Part shown: in pieces, positions 38,343 through 49,944 of the stretch
How positions within the stretch are numbered: position 1 is the first letter of the stretch
Layout: the number at the start of each line of letters is the position of its first letter
Assembly (NCBI RefSeq): GCF_003945595.2
Contig: NW_024103874.1
Span: 3,234,001-3,298,000, forward strand
Source: Pipra filicauda
Lineage: Eukaryota; Chordata; Aves; Passeriformes; Pipridae
Length of the DNA stretch: 64,000 nt
Direction of reading: 5' to 3'
Translations under genes and position numbers: made by a program
The notes under the pieces: model-generated
What the model saw: the letters and a program-made list of their open reading frames with translations, nothing else
Database searches by the model: none
What the model was told of the DNA's origin: nothing

Positions 38343-38359
38343 TTTTTTTTTTTTTTTTT
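38343..38359 (+). repeat. T17 homopolymer
   Basis: Seventeen consecutive T between GCTAGTTG and AATCTCCC. No retroelement body was recognised next to it on either strand. Confidence 0.85.
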
Positions 38360-38617
38360 AATCTCCCTGTGAAATGCCTCAGGGCAAGGTTACAGTAATT
38401 GTATGTTCTGTTGTCCTGCTCTACAGAGTCCCATTGTAATTTGGCTCGGTTTTGTAGCATTTATCTCTGGGGCTTCAGCTGGAGTAGCTATTGCAGAGTG
38501 TCAGTGTGGTGTTACAAAGGGGTCTGTTACGTGTGTGTGTTCCTTGGGAGGTTGTCTGCCAAGGTGTACTGGTGAAGATGCTGTGGGGTTTGTGACTGAC
38601 AGGGTTTTATTCCCCTT

Positions 38618-38636
38618 TATATATATATATATATAT
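38618..38636. repeat. (TA)n microsatellite
   Basis: Nineteen nucleotides of uninterrupted alternating T and A, followed by a T run. It is a short dinucleotide repeat likely to vary between individuals. Confidence 0.9.
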
Positions 38637-40506
38637 TTTTAATGGGAGTTTGAAAAAGTAATAATTTTTTAAGCAAAAAGGAAAGATTTTTGTAGGTGAG
38701 GTAGAACATTGTGATCTTGTAACTGTGGAGTAGTTTATTGTTCTCTGGAGGAGTACAGAGCACATGGCTCTGATTCCCTGTGATATTGCAATTTTTCACT
38801 CATCCCTCCTATCCACGTTTCTCTTCCTACCTGCTAATCCTGGTCAACTTGACCCATTTCTGAGCAGAAGTCTTTATCTGATTCAGGGACAAATTAATCA
38901 GGCATTACATGTAAAATGTCAGTTCTTATACAATAGTGAAATGCTCCTGAGCTCATTTATTATCTTGCACAGGAGACTAAAGTGCATTGCTGCTGGAATG
39001 GGGCCCCTCTTTTAGGCTTTACCCTGTCTTGGTACTGGTTGTCCTTTGGGGACTGGAGATTTTTCAGGGCAGACACAAATCCTAAGTATTTTTTTGTAAT
39101 GATTGCTAAGCTTTTACCATTACTGAAGAGGAATTTAAGGAGTTAGAACCAGATTGGTTAAAGATCTATTTGTTTTCCCTCAAGTCACTGCAGATTCAGA
39201 GAATGGGTTAGTTTGTGCTTTGTTTCCTGGCAGGAGCATGTTTTCAATATAATCCACACACCTCTGCATGTTCTCATTGTTTGTATTGTACTCCACAATA
39301 TTTCAGACATGAGAGCAGTTAATATGGTTCATTCCTCTTGACTCTGACCATATTTGTCCCCATCAATTCATTTCATTTCAGAGGATGATTCCCTTTTGGC
39401 TGAGAATGAGGTGCCTCGAAGCTTTGCCTTCTTCCCTCAGTGCTTTTATCACCTTCTTCAGATGCCAGAACACCTTTATAGTTGCACCACATGCTGTTCT
39501 GTACTTCTTTTCTGCACTGGGTGCTTTAATGGAAGAACAGGTTGAAAAATGTGGGGTACAACCCAGAATTTTAGATGTTACTCCAGTCAGTGGGGGTTAG
39601 TCTCCTTGTATCCTGCTCTCCTGACCTATTTTACCAAGGCAGCTAGAAGCAGTCTAACTTTCTTGACGTGCATCACCCAATTCATTGCAGCTGTTAAAAA
39701 AGAGATGGGGTGTTTCAAGGTGCACCAGCAGCAACATTGCCTAGAAGCCTCCTTTTAGCAAAAACAAAAAATTCTTTGAACATTGGGGTGCATTAAAAAT
39801 TTAAAATGCAACTAGTGTTTTCCATATTGTATGTAAATAAAGGGGTAGTATGAGCCTTTTCTGGTGGGTTGTGTCTTTCATACACATGTGTCTGCACTCT
39901 GAAAGCTTTCCTGTCCCTGCCTGTTAAACTTGGCTGCACCACTTCAGCAATCCACCCCACACTGGGATAGCTCCTGCATCTCATGGGTAATCTGGGATGC
40001 TGCACACAAATCCTTATGCAAGTTCTCAGTCTGACAAGCTTGAGCTAGGCCAGGCAGATCTGTGAGAGGTGTTCAGCACCATTTGTACTGCCACTGGACT
40101 GTAAACTCAGCTCAGATGTTTTTCACTGTGTTTCCAGCCCAAGTCCGCTGTTGTTCCACACAACCTCTTTCCCTGATGGAGTTTGTCTCAATAAAACTTC
40201 ACGCCCAGCAGCTTCTCTGCTGGACGAGGATGTGTTTGTTTCTTTGCTTCTGAGTCTGTGGTCAAGCTCTGTTGAAGAAGAAAAACTCTGAATGTGGACC
40301 TGAGTCTTTTTTATAAAACTGTAAAGATGTGGCAAAATATTTATCAAGGAGAGAATTTTTCTACAAAATGCACAGCTTTTGGCACTGTCACACTTTTTTC
40401 ACTGTTACTTTGGTATCTTGTCTCACTTCAAACAGGCTTGGTTACCTTAGGAGGGAGCTGAGTCTGTGCTGGCCAGGTTGGCCATCCTTGAGTGATTGGT
40501 TTCAGT

Positions 40507-40572
40507 TATAGAATCCTAGAATAGTTTGGGTTGGAAGGGGCCTTAAAGAACATCTAGTTCCAATCCCCTGCT
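40507..40572 (-). mobile_element. CR1 LINE 3'-terminal fragment
   Basis: TATAGAATCCTAGAATAG is the decayed octamer tail of avian CR1 seen in reverse complement. It is followed by TTTGGGTTGGAAGGGGCC, TTAAAGAACATCTAGTTCC and AATCCCCTGC, the typical reverse-complement start of a CR1 3' untranslated region. Similarity stops within about 70 bp, so this is a short 5'-truncated copy, as most CR1 copies are. It carries no coding sequence. Confidence 0.85.
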
Positions 40573-41159
40573 GTTTAGAGAGGTGACCAAGTCCATTCTG
40601 CTTTTTTTTTTCCCCTTGTGCTGCAGAGTGGTGTGTTTTGGCTCTGTGCTCAGGAGGCACAGATGTTGGAGCTCACGCTCTGCAGTCTGGTAGGATCACG
40701 GATCCCCACAGAAATGCCAAGTGGACAGGGCTGGAGTGGGTGGATGGGATGTGTGGGAGGAGGCTGAGGCTGGACGGGGGTGACCTGGGCTGGTGGCCAC
40801 CTTGGAGGTCAAAACAGGCTGTGCAGTGAGGAGTGGCTTGGTCTGAGGAAAAGATGGGAGCAGAGCAAACTTATGGGTGCAGAACACGAGGAGAGAGAAC
40901 TGCCAAAGCCAACTGAAGCATTAAAATGAATTAAACAGAGAGAGCCATTCTTTGGATTTGCAAGTTTTCAGCTGATTCCAGTCTCTAACTACACATTTCC
41001 CAACTCTGCAGAGTGTGTGAGGCTGTTCCCAAGGGCCCCCAGGGCTGCTCCTAATGAATTACAGGCATACCAGGCCTCCAAATTTGTTTAATTTGGTTTT
41101 CTTTTATGAAATGAATTTCCTTTGGTTTAGTGCAGTGGCTGGAATGATTTTATTTTATT
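40573..41159. other. Non-coding stretch, GC-richer, no gene recognised
   Basis: A moderately GC-rich part around 40630-40850 includes the palindrome GGTGGCCACC (40792-40801). Overlapping frames on both strands are short and unrecognised. Confidence 0.5.
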
Positions 41160-42170
41160 TTTTTTTAGCGCGCAGAGCATTATTTTATAAACTCTCTAAG
41201 AGGATTGGAGTATCAAAGCTCTGGATAAGTCCTGCATTTGAATTTTTGTGACTTCTTCGCAAACGGATCATTATTCATTTTCACCTTTACGGGTGTTGCT
41301 TTCTGTATGAAATGCAGAATAACCAGCTGCTAAGTGAGTTTCAAATGGAGCTTTTCATTTTCTTCTGAGGAAATAACACGAGCTGTGGTGGTAATAGATC
41401 ATCTGTATAGGAGGCAAATCTATTTTTTATGAGCGTGATATTTTGATGGCAAGCGCCGAAATCATATAAAAATAAGAATACATATTGCAGATAATTAGTT
41501 CTGAGGGTTTGGGTTTATTTTATTTTATTGTGCTAAACTCTAACTTCTACATGGGCAGAGATGAAGAGCTGTTTGCTGTATATTGTCTCCTGGAGTTTCA
41601 GCCAAATGGGTACAACCTGAGTGTCAGAGTTCACAGGGTTTAGTAGGGCAGCAGAGGTAGAACTGGGAAAAGTTGAGCCAGTGTTTCAAGGCAAATCTCC
41701 CCAACTCCAGCTGTCTTCAGCACCAGGGTGGGTTGTGTTGGGCACCCAACAGCCCTTGTAGCCGGAATGAGAACAGACCTCACAAATCCTCATCCCACTG
41801 ACCTGGCTGTAAGCGCCTCCTGTCACTTCTGCTCCTGTTTTGTTTTCAGGGAGGGTCAGAGGGGATAAAACAGTCGGGAATCCCTTGTAATGCAGCGTGA
41901 AAACCAGTGAGTGTGCCAGTGGAGCAGAGGTGGCTGCACGGGCTGCCGTGGCTGCTGCAGAGTGCGGAGCTGTCACGCTGAGAGAAAAAAAAAGGCTGGA
42001 AAAGCACTTGTTGTTACAACCACTGGAAAATGTTAAAAGTTGCTTGGATGCAAAACTGAGACAAATATAATCTAGAGGATGCCATTTCACGCATGTGCCC
42101 CTCTCTAATTCGTTCGTTGTAATGCTTTTTATTTGCCCAATAATGAAAAATATTATTGCCGAAGCTGAAA
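41160..42170. promoter_or_regulatory. CpG-retaining kilobase (candidate conserved non-coding element)
   Basis: By eye about twenty CpGs persist here, many in AT-rich context: TTAGCGCGCAGAG (about 41167), TTCGCAAACGGATC (about 41257), ATGAGCGTGAT and GCAAGCGCCGAAATC (41430-41460), and CTAATTCGTTCGTTG (about 42106). A CAATAAT-loop-ATTATTG dyad lies at 42138-42158. AT-rich DNA with preserved CpGs and TAAT cores is typical of vertebrate developmental enhancers. A 134-codon minus frame (41686-42090) is unrecognised. Enhancer status is an inference. Confidence 0.3.
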
Positions 42171-42768
42171 ATGAAAATTAAATTTCAGGTAGGATATACT
42201 GGAGTAATGAAGAAAAACAGAATGTGAAAAGGGTTCTTCCATGATAATTAAGAATTATAAAGTCATTACTTAAACTTGCTTTCTGAATTACAGAGAGAAT
42301 TAAACTGCTTGTTTCAGAGCAGAATCCTTGTAGCATTCCTTCATTAAAATTCTACATTGTCAAAACGGATAAAAATGCATATACAATGACTAATTTTGTT
42401 CCAACCTTGCCTCTGCTTTGGGCCTTATCTCTCTTAACAACAAAGCTCACCTTGAAGGGACTGAAATAATGATATATATTTGCTGAGCTGGAAAAAGAAA
42501 GAAAGAAGCATCTACTTTTTGCAATCTGTGTTCTTTCCCCTCCAGATACTGAGGAGGAAAAGACCTGTGGGGTACTAAAGCTCTCATGTACCATAAAGTG
42601 GTATTATAATGAAAAGTGTTACTTTTTATGGCATCCCTACAGTATTAAGGAAAGGCATTTTTCTATAAATGTTAATCTTTAATCTTTATAAATTGCACTC
42701 TGTAAGACTAGAAGGTCTGTAAAGCATTTGTCCTGAAGGCTTAGAAGGATCAAAATAGCACTGCAGAC

Positions 42769-42814
42769 TTTCTATTTTTTCTTTTTTTCTTTCAATTTCT
42801 TTTCTTTTTTTCTT
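42769..42814. repeat. Pyrimidine-rich (TTTC)-like tract
   Basis: An almost pure T/C run of about 45 nt, of the form CTTTTTTTCTTTC interrupted by AA. It is low-complexity DNA and could mimic a polypyrimidine tract. Confidence 0.8.
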
Positions 42815-44658
42815 AAACTTAGAATTGCTACCTTGTTTGGTGGAGAAATGGGTGAGAGTGATGTAAACCATTAGACTTTCTTTCCAGGTAGCCCTTAAGC
42901 TGATGTTCAACTTTATGTATCTGCATAGGTCCAGTTGAGTCACTGGGACTTTAGTCTGTGCTAAAATCCTGTCTGGAATAGGAGGATTAAGGACTGGGAG
43001 CCACACAGGCTCAGCTCCTCTCCCAGATTTCTACCAGCTCTAATTGCAAGGACACTTTGGGTGAATGAAACATCCATTCTAAATGGTGTTAGAGGGAAGT
43101 TCTTTTCAGGCAAGGGTGAAAATGAGCAGGTTTGACAGATAATTAAAGCAGCTTTATACATTTTCTCCCTCCCGGATTTTCCCCCACTCTTCTTTCCAGT
43201 GAATTTTCTGTCGTGTTCTCTGCTCTACCTCAGCCTTTGCTCCAGGTGTTGCTTCTGATTGTGCTGATCTTCGTTGATGGGATGAGGCTTCCAGAGGTGG
43301 AGCTGCTGTTTGAAAATGATTGGATTGGGTTGCACCCTGAATTTGAACCTTAATATTTAAGTTTTGCTTTGATATCAGCTTGCCTGGTGTATATGGGTTT
43401 GTAAAAGTCTGGGCTTGGGGCTCGCTTTACCAGCTGGTGAGCAAGGGGTTGATTAAACCTAAATTGAGAGTGTTAACAAATCCCTGCTGAAAGCTGTGAT
43501 AAGCATCAGCAATTTCCAGTTTTGTTGAACTTTTTAAAATTGGTTAGCCATTCTGAAAAATACGCATTAATGGTGTATTAATACTTGATATCTGTTTATC
43601 AATGAAACCTTGCTATAATAAAGTATTTATGAGATGTAATTTTAATCTATAATGAAAGTTTGTCCAATGCACTCTCATAATTTAAAAAGCAGAACTTTCC
43701 CAGAAGTTTTAGCCCTTCCTAATGTGTCCTTTATTACTTTTGTTTTTCTCTAGGTAAGTGTCTCCATTCTGAAACTGCAGGAAAGTTCTCTGAATGCTGA
43801 AAAGTTGGATGCCTGTGGAACAAGTAAAGCTCCTGAGCTTCAGTTTTTGGTAAAATCTGTCACAGATTTGCTGTCCTTTGTGAGTTTGTAGGAACATTTT
43901 TATCTCTGAATTTTGAGAATGCTAAATGGGTGTTGGTGGGCTCCTGAAGGAGGAGGTAGACTCATGTGCAAAATGGATTTTTAATTTAGATCCAAGTCTG
44001 AGGCTGACTGAAGGTAAAGACTGAATGGAGTAAAACCAAGAATCACCTTTTCAATGTGGGTTTTTTTCTACTGTTGTTGTCTACAAAGTCACATTAACTG
44101 TTAAATTGTATGTGAGTGTGTGGATAGGTCAAAACAGTCTTGTACTTGTTCATCTCAACCAATCCTTGATGGTGCTACAGAAATATTATTTGGTAAATAT
44201 ATATAATTTTAACCTTCATAGTAAAAACCGTGGAGGGGGGATTATGGGTTGTCATAGCGTTTTTCTTGGACACAACTTGGTTTGCAAGTTTGCAACTTGG
44301 TGTTGGTAGTGGCAGAGATTGGTTTCCCTGAAATTCAGCCCTCCCAAAAAGTATCAAGCTGGCAGTGCCTGGGTGGGAAAGTGGAGAAAAGTATCCTGGT
44401 CCAGTGCTCTTAGATTTATTTTTTTTTTTGTAGTGGGAATTGCTCCAAGTCTGGTGATTCAGTGAAGGTTTTTACTGCATCCAGGTCTCAAAACCTTAAA
44501 GAGCTGGTACTCTGGTCTCACTCCTGAACCCAGATCTCTGAGGTTTCAGAGCAAATCCAGTTGCACTGTGTTATTTTCTGACTTAATCCAAGTGGCTCAA
44601 CTACATCTTGTTTCAAGATTGAAATAATGATGTGTGTGTGAGAAAGGAAAACAAGAGC

Positions 44659-44683
44659 TTTTTGTTTTGTTTTGTTTTGTTTT
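44659..44683 (+). repeat. (TTTTG)4 microsatellite
   Basis: Four TTTTG units followed by TTTT. A short pentanucleotide repeat. Confidence 0.9.
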
Positions 44684-47600
44684 ACTTAAGGTTAAGAGGT
44701 AAATGCACTGTTCGATGCAGATGTAAATTGTAATTGTGGCTTTATGGTGTATGTATTAGAATATTGACCTGAATTGATACTACAAATATAATTACATTGA
44801 TTCTTTACTGATGGCTATAAACAGTGACATTTCCCTTGATCTCTGAACAGAGTTAGTTATAAAACACATGCTCCACTTTTATATTCACACATTGCCTTCT
44901 CATCACTTTTGTCTCCTACTCCCCAAGGGCTTGATTTGAAGAAGTGTCTGATTTAATGGAAAAAATGATGAAACAACACAGACAGCAGTTTGGAGCATTT
45001 CTAACATAGAAGAAGGTGTTTCTTTTTGATTACGCTCCTCAGACTTCATTGCTTATATTTGAATATTTTTCTTAAGAAAAATACGATGCCAGGCTATTTT
45101 CACTTCTTAAATTATTTTAAAACATGCATCTGCCTTCATTGGTCTCAGAAATGACTACTACTGAAGTAGGAGCTATTGCTCTGATCTGGTTTAACAAATC
45201 ATGCTCCAAACTTCCCATCAGGTTACCAGACTGGAGAGAGCTCTTATTTGAAAGGACAGAAATGAGACATGGGAACCTCAGACACTGCAGTTTTCACTAG
45301 TGGTAAATATATATACCATAAAAATAAGGACTAAACATTAGGAAAATGGGTTGGTATTACTGCTTGTAATGTGGCCTCATGCCTTCATTTCACAAATTCC
45401 AAAGAGAACCCTCCAACTTCTCCCTTATGCTCTTCCAAGTAGATATCGACAAAAAATGCTCACAGATAAGCATTTTAAAAAATGGAGATTTCAGTCAAAA
45501 CTACTGTTCTTTTAAAGTGACTTCTTTTGACTTTTCTTATTCTGTGCTGCCAAGCTGTGCTTGTATCTCTGGAAACAGCTCCTGAAATCTTTCTTAACAT
45601 TCTCAGAATCATCATCCCGAGGACATTGTGAAATGAGACCAAGTAATTGTAACTGAGATTGCTAAATATGCTGTCAGTGCTAAGATTATAAGTGTGATTG
45701 TTCTGGCAGTATGCTGTGATCAAGCCACCATGTTGTTTATCCTTATTTAGAGGAGTCTTTCTGGGATGTTATTTTAGTAAGCTACAAAAGGAATGATTAT
45801 AATGTCTTGTTTAAGGAGACAAATGCTTCTGACTGCTTAAACACAGAACAGTTTTGTGCATCGCTCCTGAAGCAGTAAGTCAAGCAGTTTTCAATCTCAA
45901 CAAGAAAAATAGCAGTAATGGCATCATATTAAAACATTTTTAACATCTCCCCCTTTGTAAGAGGTGCCTCTTCTACTCAAGAAGCAGAACCAATAAAGCT
46001 GTGTCAGGTTTGTGTGTAATGCAGTTTATACATAAAGAAGTAAAAATAATGAAAGGTGTTCTTTTTTTTTTAAGAAAAAAAAATAAATTGGAATAACATT
46101 TGCCAGTGTCTCTCATTTGGAGATTGCAGAGTAAAGCAGAGCTGTCTTGATTATAATAACCATCTTTCAGATAATGCAGCAATACATTAGCACTTTACAC
46201 TGGTTTTCTAAGTAGATTTGCTTTATTTCCAGTTCCTAACAGAAGCCAAATAAAAGTAGCTTATGCTTTTGACCACAATAAAGAAATTCCACCCAATTTC
46301 TGCTGCTCTTAGAAAGTGTCAGATAGTTTTGGGGCAGATGGTGTTGGTAAGGGATAGAGTCAGGGAAATGGGAGCCTGGAAAGACAGGGAGCACTTCTGG
46401 ACAGATGGACCTCGTTGATTTTGGCAAACTGGGTTGTACAGTGGGCTAGAGTTTACTAGTTTTTTGTCTTCCTGGGCGTTATTCCAGAGCAGCACCTTGT
46501 GCTCTCTAGGCACAGACACTCTCTGAAGTATTTCACTGCTGTTCATCCAGGACACACATCCTGCTCTGCTCACTGTGTCTGTGATTTTGTAAGTGGTTGA
46601 GGAGCACTTTAGGATTTCTGAGTGTACTTGAAGAGCTGTGATTGCTCCTTCCTTGGACATTTGGGAATGTTACCCGTGTGTGTGCCTTGTCTCCACTTGT
46701 GTTTGTGTTGGTCCCTCCTGCTGGTGATGGTGCCTGTGGTCGGAGGCACTGCCAGGGCTTGGCTTGGTGTCCTCCAGCTGCATCAATTCTGTAACCACTT
46801 TGTGTGACTGCTGCAGGTTTCTCCCTGGACTGATCCACATACAATGTGGCACAGCCCCCCAAAATAGAGCTGAGTCTTTTCAGACTGAAGTGGCCCATTT
46901 TTGTGGCTCCTGAGATGCCCCGTTCAAGTGTCATGTGGGAGCGTGAGGGCAGATGGCAGCTGGTGTGGTACAGAAGGTCTTGTAACTATGTTTCAGGTTT
47001 AAGTGCAGCATAAATCAGCCACAACTAAATGCTCTTCAGTCCTGGCTGAACCTCAGATGAGACAGTAAGTGCAGTGAAATTCATCTGGTTCCTCACTTTG
47101 AGAGAAAGGAAAAACCATGTCTGGGTGGGCTGAGTGCGTGTTGATGAGTTTGTTTGGGGCACAGGGGTTGGGGTGGACAGGCTGCTGTGCATGAGTAACA
47201 CAGTGCTTCTGTCCTCAAAGACTTTGCAGGCACCACCTTGCCTTGCTCTTTATCCTGCCGTTGTCCTGGGTTGGTTCTTTTAATGCACAAGCTCTGGGAA
47301 ATACCATTAAGAAAGTGAAAGCAGTTGGAAAGTAAAGGGTATGTGTGTATTCAGTTATGACACCAAGTTAGATGAAGAGAGGTCAGCATGTTTCGGTGTA
47401 AAGCCCTTAAATCAGGGGGAAAATGCATGGTCTTATTTCAATTTCAGAGCTTTGTCTGGGTTGCAGTGCAGAAAATGCTGCTGTTACTTTAAATACCTGG
47501 GGCAGTTATCACTGGGGTTTTAATGTTGCCTACGATATTACTTTACTGTGATTAGCTTAGTGATATATTCCATAACCTCTGGGCTATTTCTTTGAAATGT

Positions 47601-49889
47601 ATTTCCATTTTAAAAGTATACTTCTATGACCATACTAAGAGGAAAATTACCAAGTTCAGAAGCCATTGCTGCTGAGTAACTTTAATGGCACACCGTGCAA
47701 AATGTGCTTTAAACATACATCTCTCCCTAATTGAGTAGTCACTGTTGTTTTCCATATCATGTAAAAATATTGCCCTTACACTTATGTCAATTCAAAGGAG
47801 CTTTTATGTGGGTAGTTATTTGAATTAACTGATCAGAAAGCACTAGGAGTGTGCTTGGATGTTTAAAGCCCTGCATCTGTATAAATCATGTGTCAAATAC
47901 ACTTTCCACTGCTATGTGTGAGGTTGGGCAATTGATTTATCCAGTGGAAATATTCAGCCCTTTCAGCATTCACCAAATATGTTTCTCAGAAAGTTGTTGC
48001 ACACAAAAATACCTGCATTAAAGGATGTTAGGCTGCAAAGCAGAGCACACAAACCTTAAGAAATCCTCAAATTAAGATTGTCTGTGCAACCTTTCTTTGC
48101 ATCTTGTGTGCATCTGCATTACAATGAAGCCTTTATGTGGTCTCATGCTATTTCTGCACAGGACCCTGGCCTCAGTCAGTGCACACAAAGTAGGATGCTC
48201 AGTTAATGAGAGGCTATTCAATATTTTGTTTTCCTTTCATTAATCAATGTGTCCCCTATGCCTTATTTCTGCTTGTAATTCAAACTGTGTTCTGGAGACA
48301 GAATTATTAATTTCCTTTCGGGCTCCTCTGTAGTGCTCATCATTTTAGTATTTGACTGGATCATAAGCACTTGGGAGTTTCTTTTCTTGAATTAAAACTC
48401 CTTGTGAGGTAAGGGGGTTCCAGTTTTCCCCCATGTTGTAGTATTGAATTGAGCAACAAGAGATTAAGGCCAAAACTACCCATTAATTTCAGGTGTCCAA
48501 TCTGCGATGAGTTGGGCCTGTTTTTTTCGGCTTACTTAGCAATGTACAGCACTTTACACAACCAGATTGCAGCTCCCACTGAGTCCATTTGCAGCTGTGA
48601 ATATTTAGCCCCTGCACTTAAGATAATGAAATCACAGACAGCACTGGAAAGATTGCCTTCCTCCGTCCAGGCTGGCACTGGTGAAGGTGAGGAAGGACTC
48701 CGTTCTTAATTAGGGATGTCCTGGAGACCATTTGATTGGACTCTCAGATCTCTAACCATCAAAGCCATGCCAGTTGCATCTTTTCCACGTTTCTCTCTGT
48801 ACCTGTGAGCATCTTTTCCCTTGTCCAGCCTCTGTCCTTCATCACAGCCTTGTCCTCCTCACCTCTGACACACCTTTAGTTTTTTTTACCTGACTTCTTG
48901 CCTTGCCCTGACACACTTTGCCTTTCACGTCAGTCACCTGTGTTTTCCTTGGAGCCCTGACCTGTTATGTATGAAATATTGAATAGGTAAATATGGATCA
49001 GCTTTTTGCTGATGGTGTGGGAACTGACATTCCAGTTTTCAGAGGACTAGAGGAAGGGCATCACTCGGGTCCAAAGCCCCCTCTGTTAAATTCCCAGCCG
49101 TTGCTTAAAACTATGCAGTTGCCACATCTTTTCAAATAAAAGGTTGCCAGGTTGTTTTAATGTGTACAAATGTTTTATTCACACTGATCTTGAACCCAGC
49201 TGACCTGTTTCAGCTGGAGATTTCAACCTGGGGCAGGCACTTGGAAAGATGCACGTTGGCCAGCCAGCTTGTGCTTTGGTTGAAAACAACCCAGAAATAG
49301 GATTTTACAAAAGAAACATATTTAATACTAGTCAGACTGTAACACATCTGAAAGGTACCACATGCATGAGACATGAAATAAAGCTTTGGATCATAGGAGC
49401 ATTTCTTTTAATTACTTATATTGCATAAAAGAGCACTCTAATAACCTGAGGTGAGTTAACAATCAGTGCAGATACTCAGTGCGCATTAGTTTGCATGAAA
49501 ATTAAATATAATCATTGCCTTTTCTTTGTTGTGTCTGTGAAAAAGGCTGTGGTGTTTGCTGTCAGAATCACAATATTGGTTGGGTTTCATGAGGGTTCTG
49601 GCTGATGAAGAGTTGTGTCTCTACCTCAAAACACAGCCCGGCATAAAATGCCTATTTCTATTCCCCTTCCTAATGGAAAACATTCTTGCTTTCTCAATCC
49701 TGTCTTGCTTTTATTAAGTGAGAGAGACAGTCACACCTGTAGTAGATTAGAATTGATCATAAGCGATTCGTGCTCCGCTGTGAACCCTCGTGGCATCATT
49801 ATTTCATGAACTTCCACACGCTGTATGATGCATTATTACTGGTTTTTAAAGAACACCTGTAGCCTTCATTTTTCTTCTCTGTCTGACAG

Positions 49890-49944
49890 TGCAACACTAC
49901 TAAGAATGGGAAAGGTAAACGAGGCAGCAAGCCATTGGAAAAAG
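49890..49944 (+). CDS. Possible short coding exon (55 nt), TPR-like reading
   Basis: A good polypyrimidine-AG (TTTTTCTTCTCTGTCTGACAG) precedes a 55-nt segment ending AAAAAG before GTAATT, a plausible donor. With one leading base it reads ATLLRMGKVNEAASHWKK. This fits the second helix of a tetratricopeptide repeat, with the conserved Gly, the EA pair and an aromatic six residues after the Gly-following position. A second frame (CNTTKNGKGKRGSKPLEK) is also open; the third has a stop. An internal AAAGGTAAAC could be an alternative donor. No partner exon was identified, so this may be chance. The gene is not recognised. Confidence 0.2.

Larger units (their letters stand above)
36179..40506. other. 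Non-coding stretch; possible decayed LTR edge near 37.7-38.0 kb
   Basis: Holds the 18-bp-period tandem at 37125, T17 at 38343 and a (TA)n at 38618. Around 37716-38010 the minus strand has AGTAAAGACC followed by repeat-like sequence reminiscent of the 3' end of an avian LTR, but I could not assign it. Overlapping unrecognised frames (131 codons plus at 37933-38328, 123 codons minus at 37716-38087) cross this part. Confidence 0.45.
42171..49889. other. Non-coding stretch with simple repeats
   Basis: About 7.7 kb of mostly unique DNA. It holds a pyrimidine tract (42769-42814), a (TTTTG)n repeat (44659-44683) and a T10-AAG-A9 inverted homopolymer near 46062-46083. Minus-strand frames of 133 and 113 codons overlap at 46319-46934 with no recognised domain. 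No transposon family was identified. Confidence 0.5.

Noticed and set aside
46319..46934. Overlapping 113- and 133-codon minus-strand frames that could suggest a retroviral or multi-exon gene
   Set aside because: The frames overlap out of phase and contain no protease, zinc-knuckle or polymerase motif.
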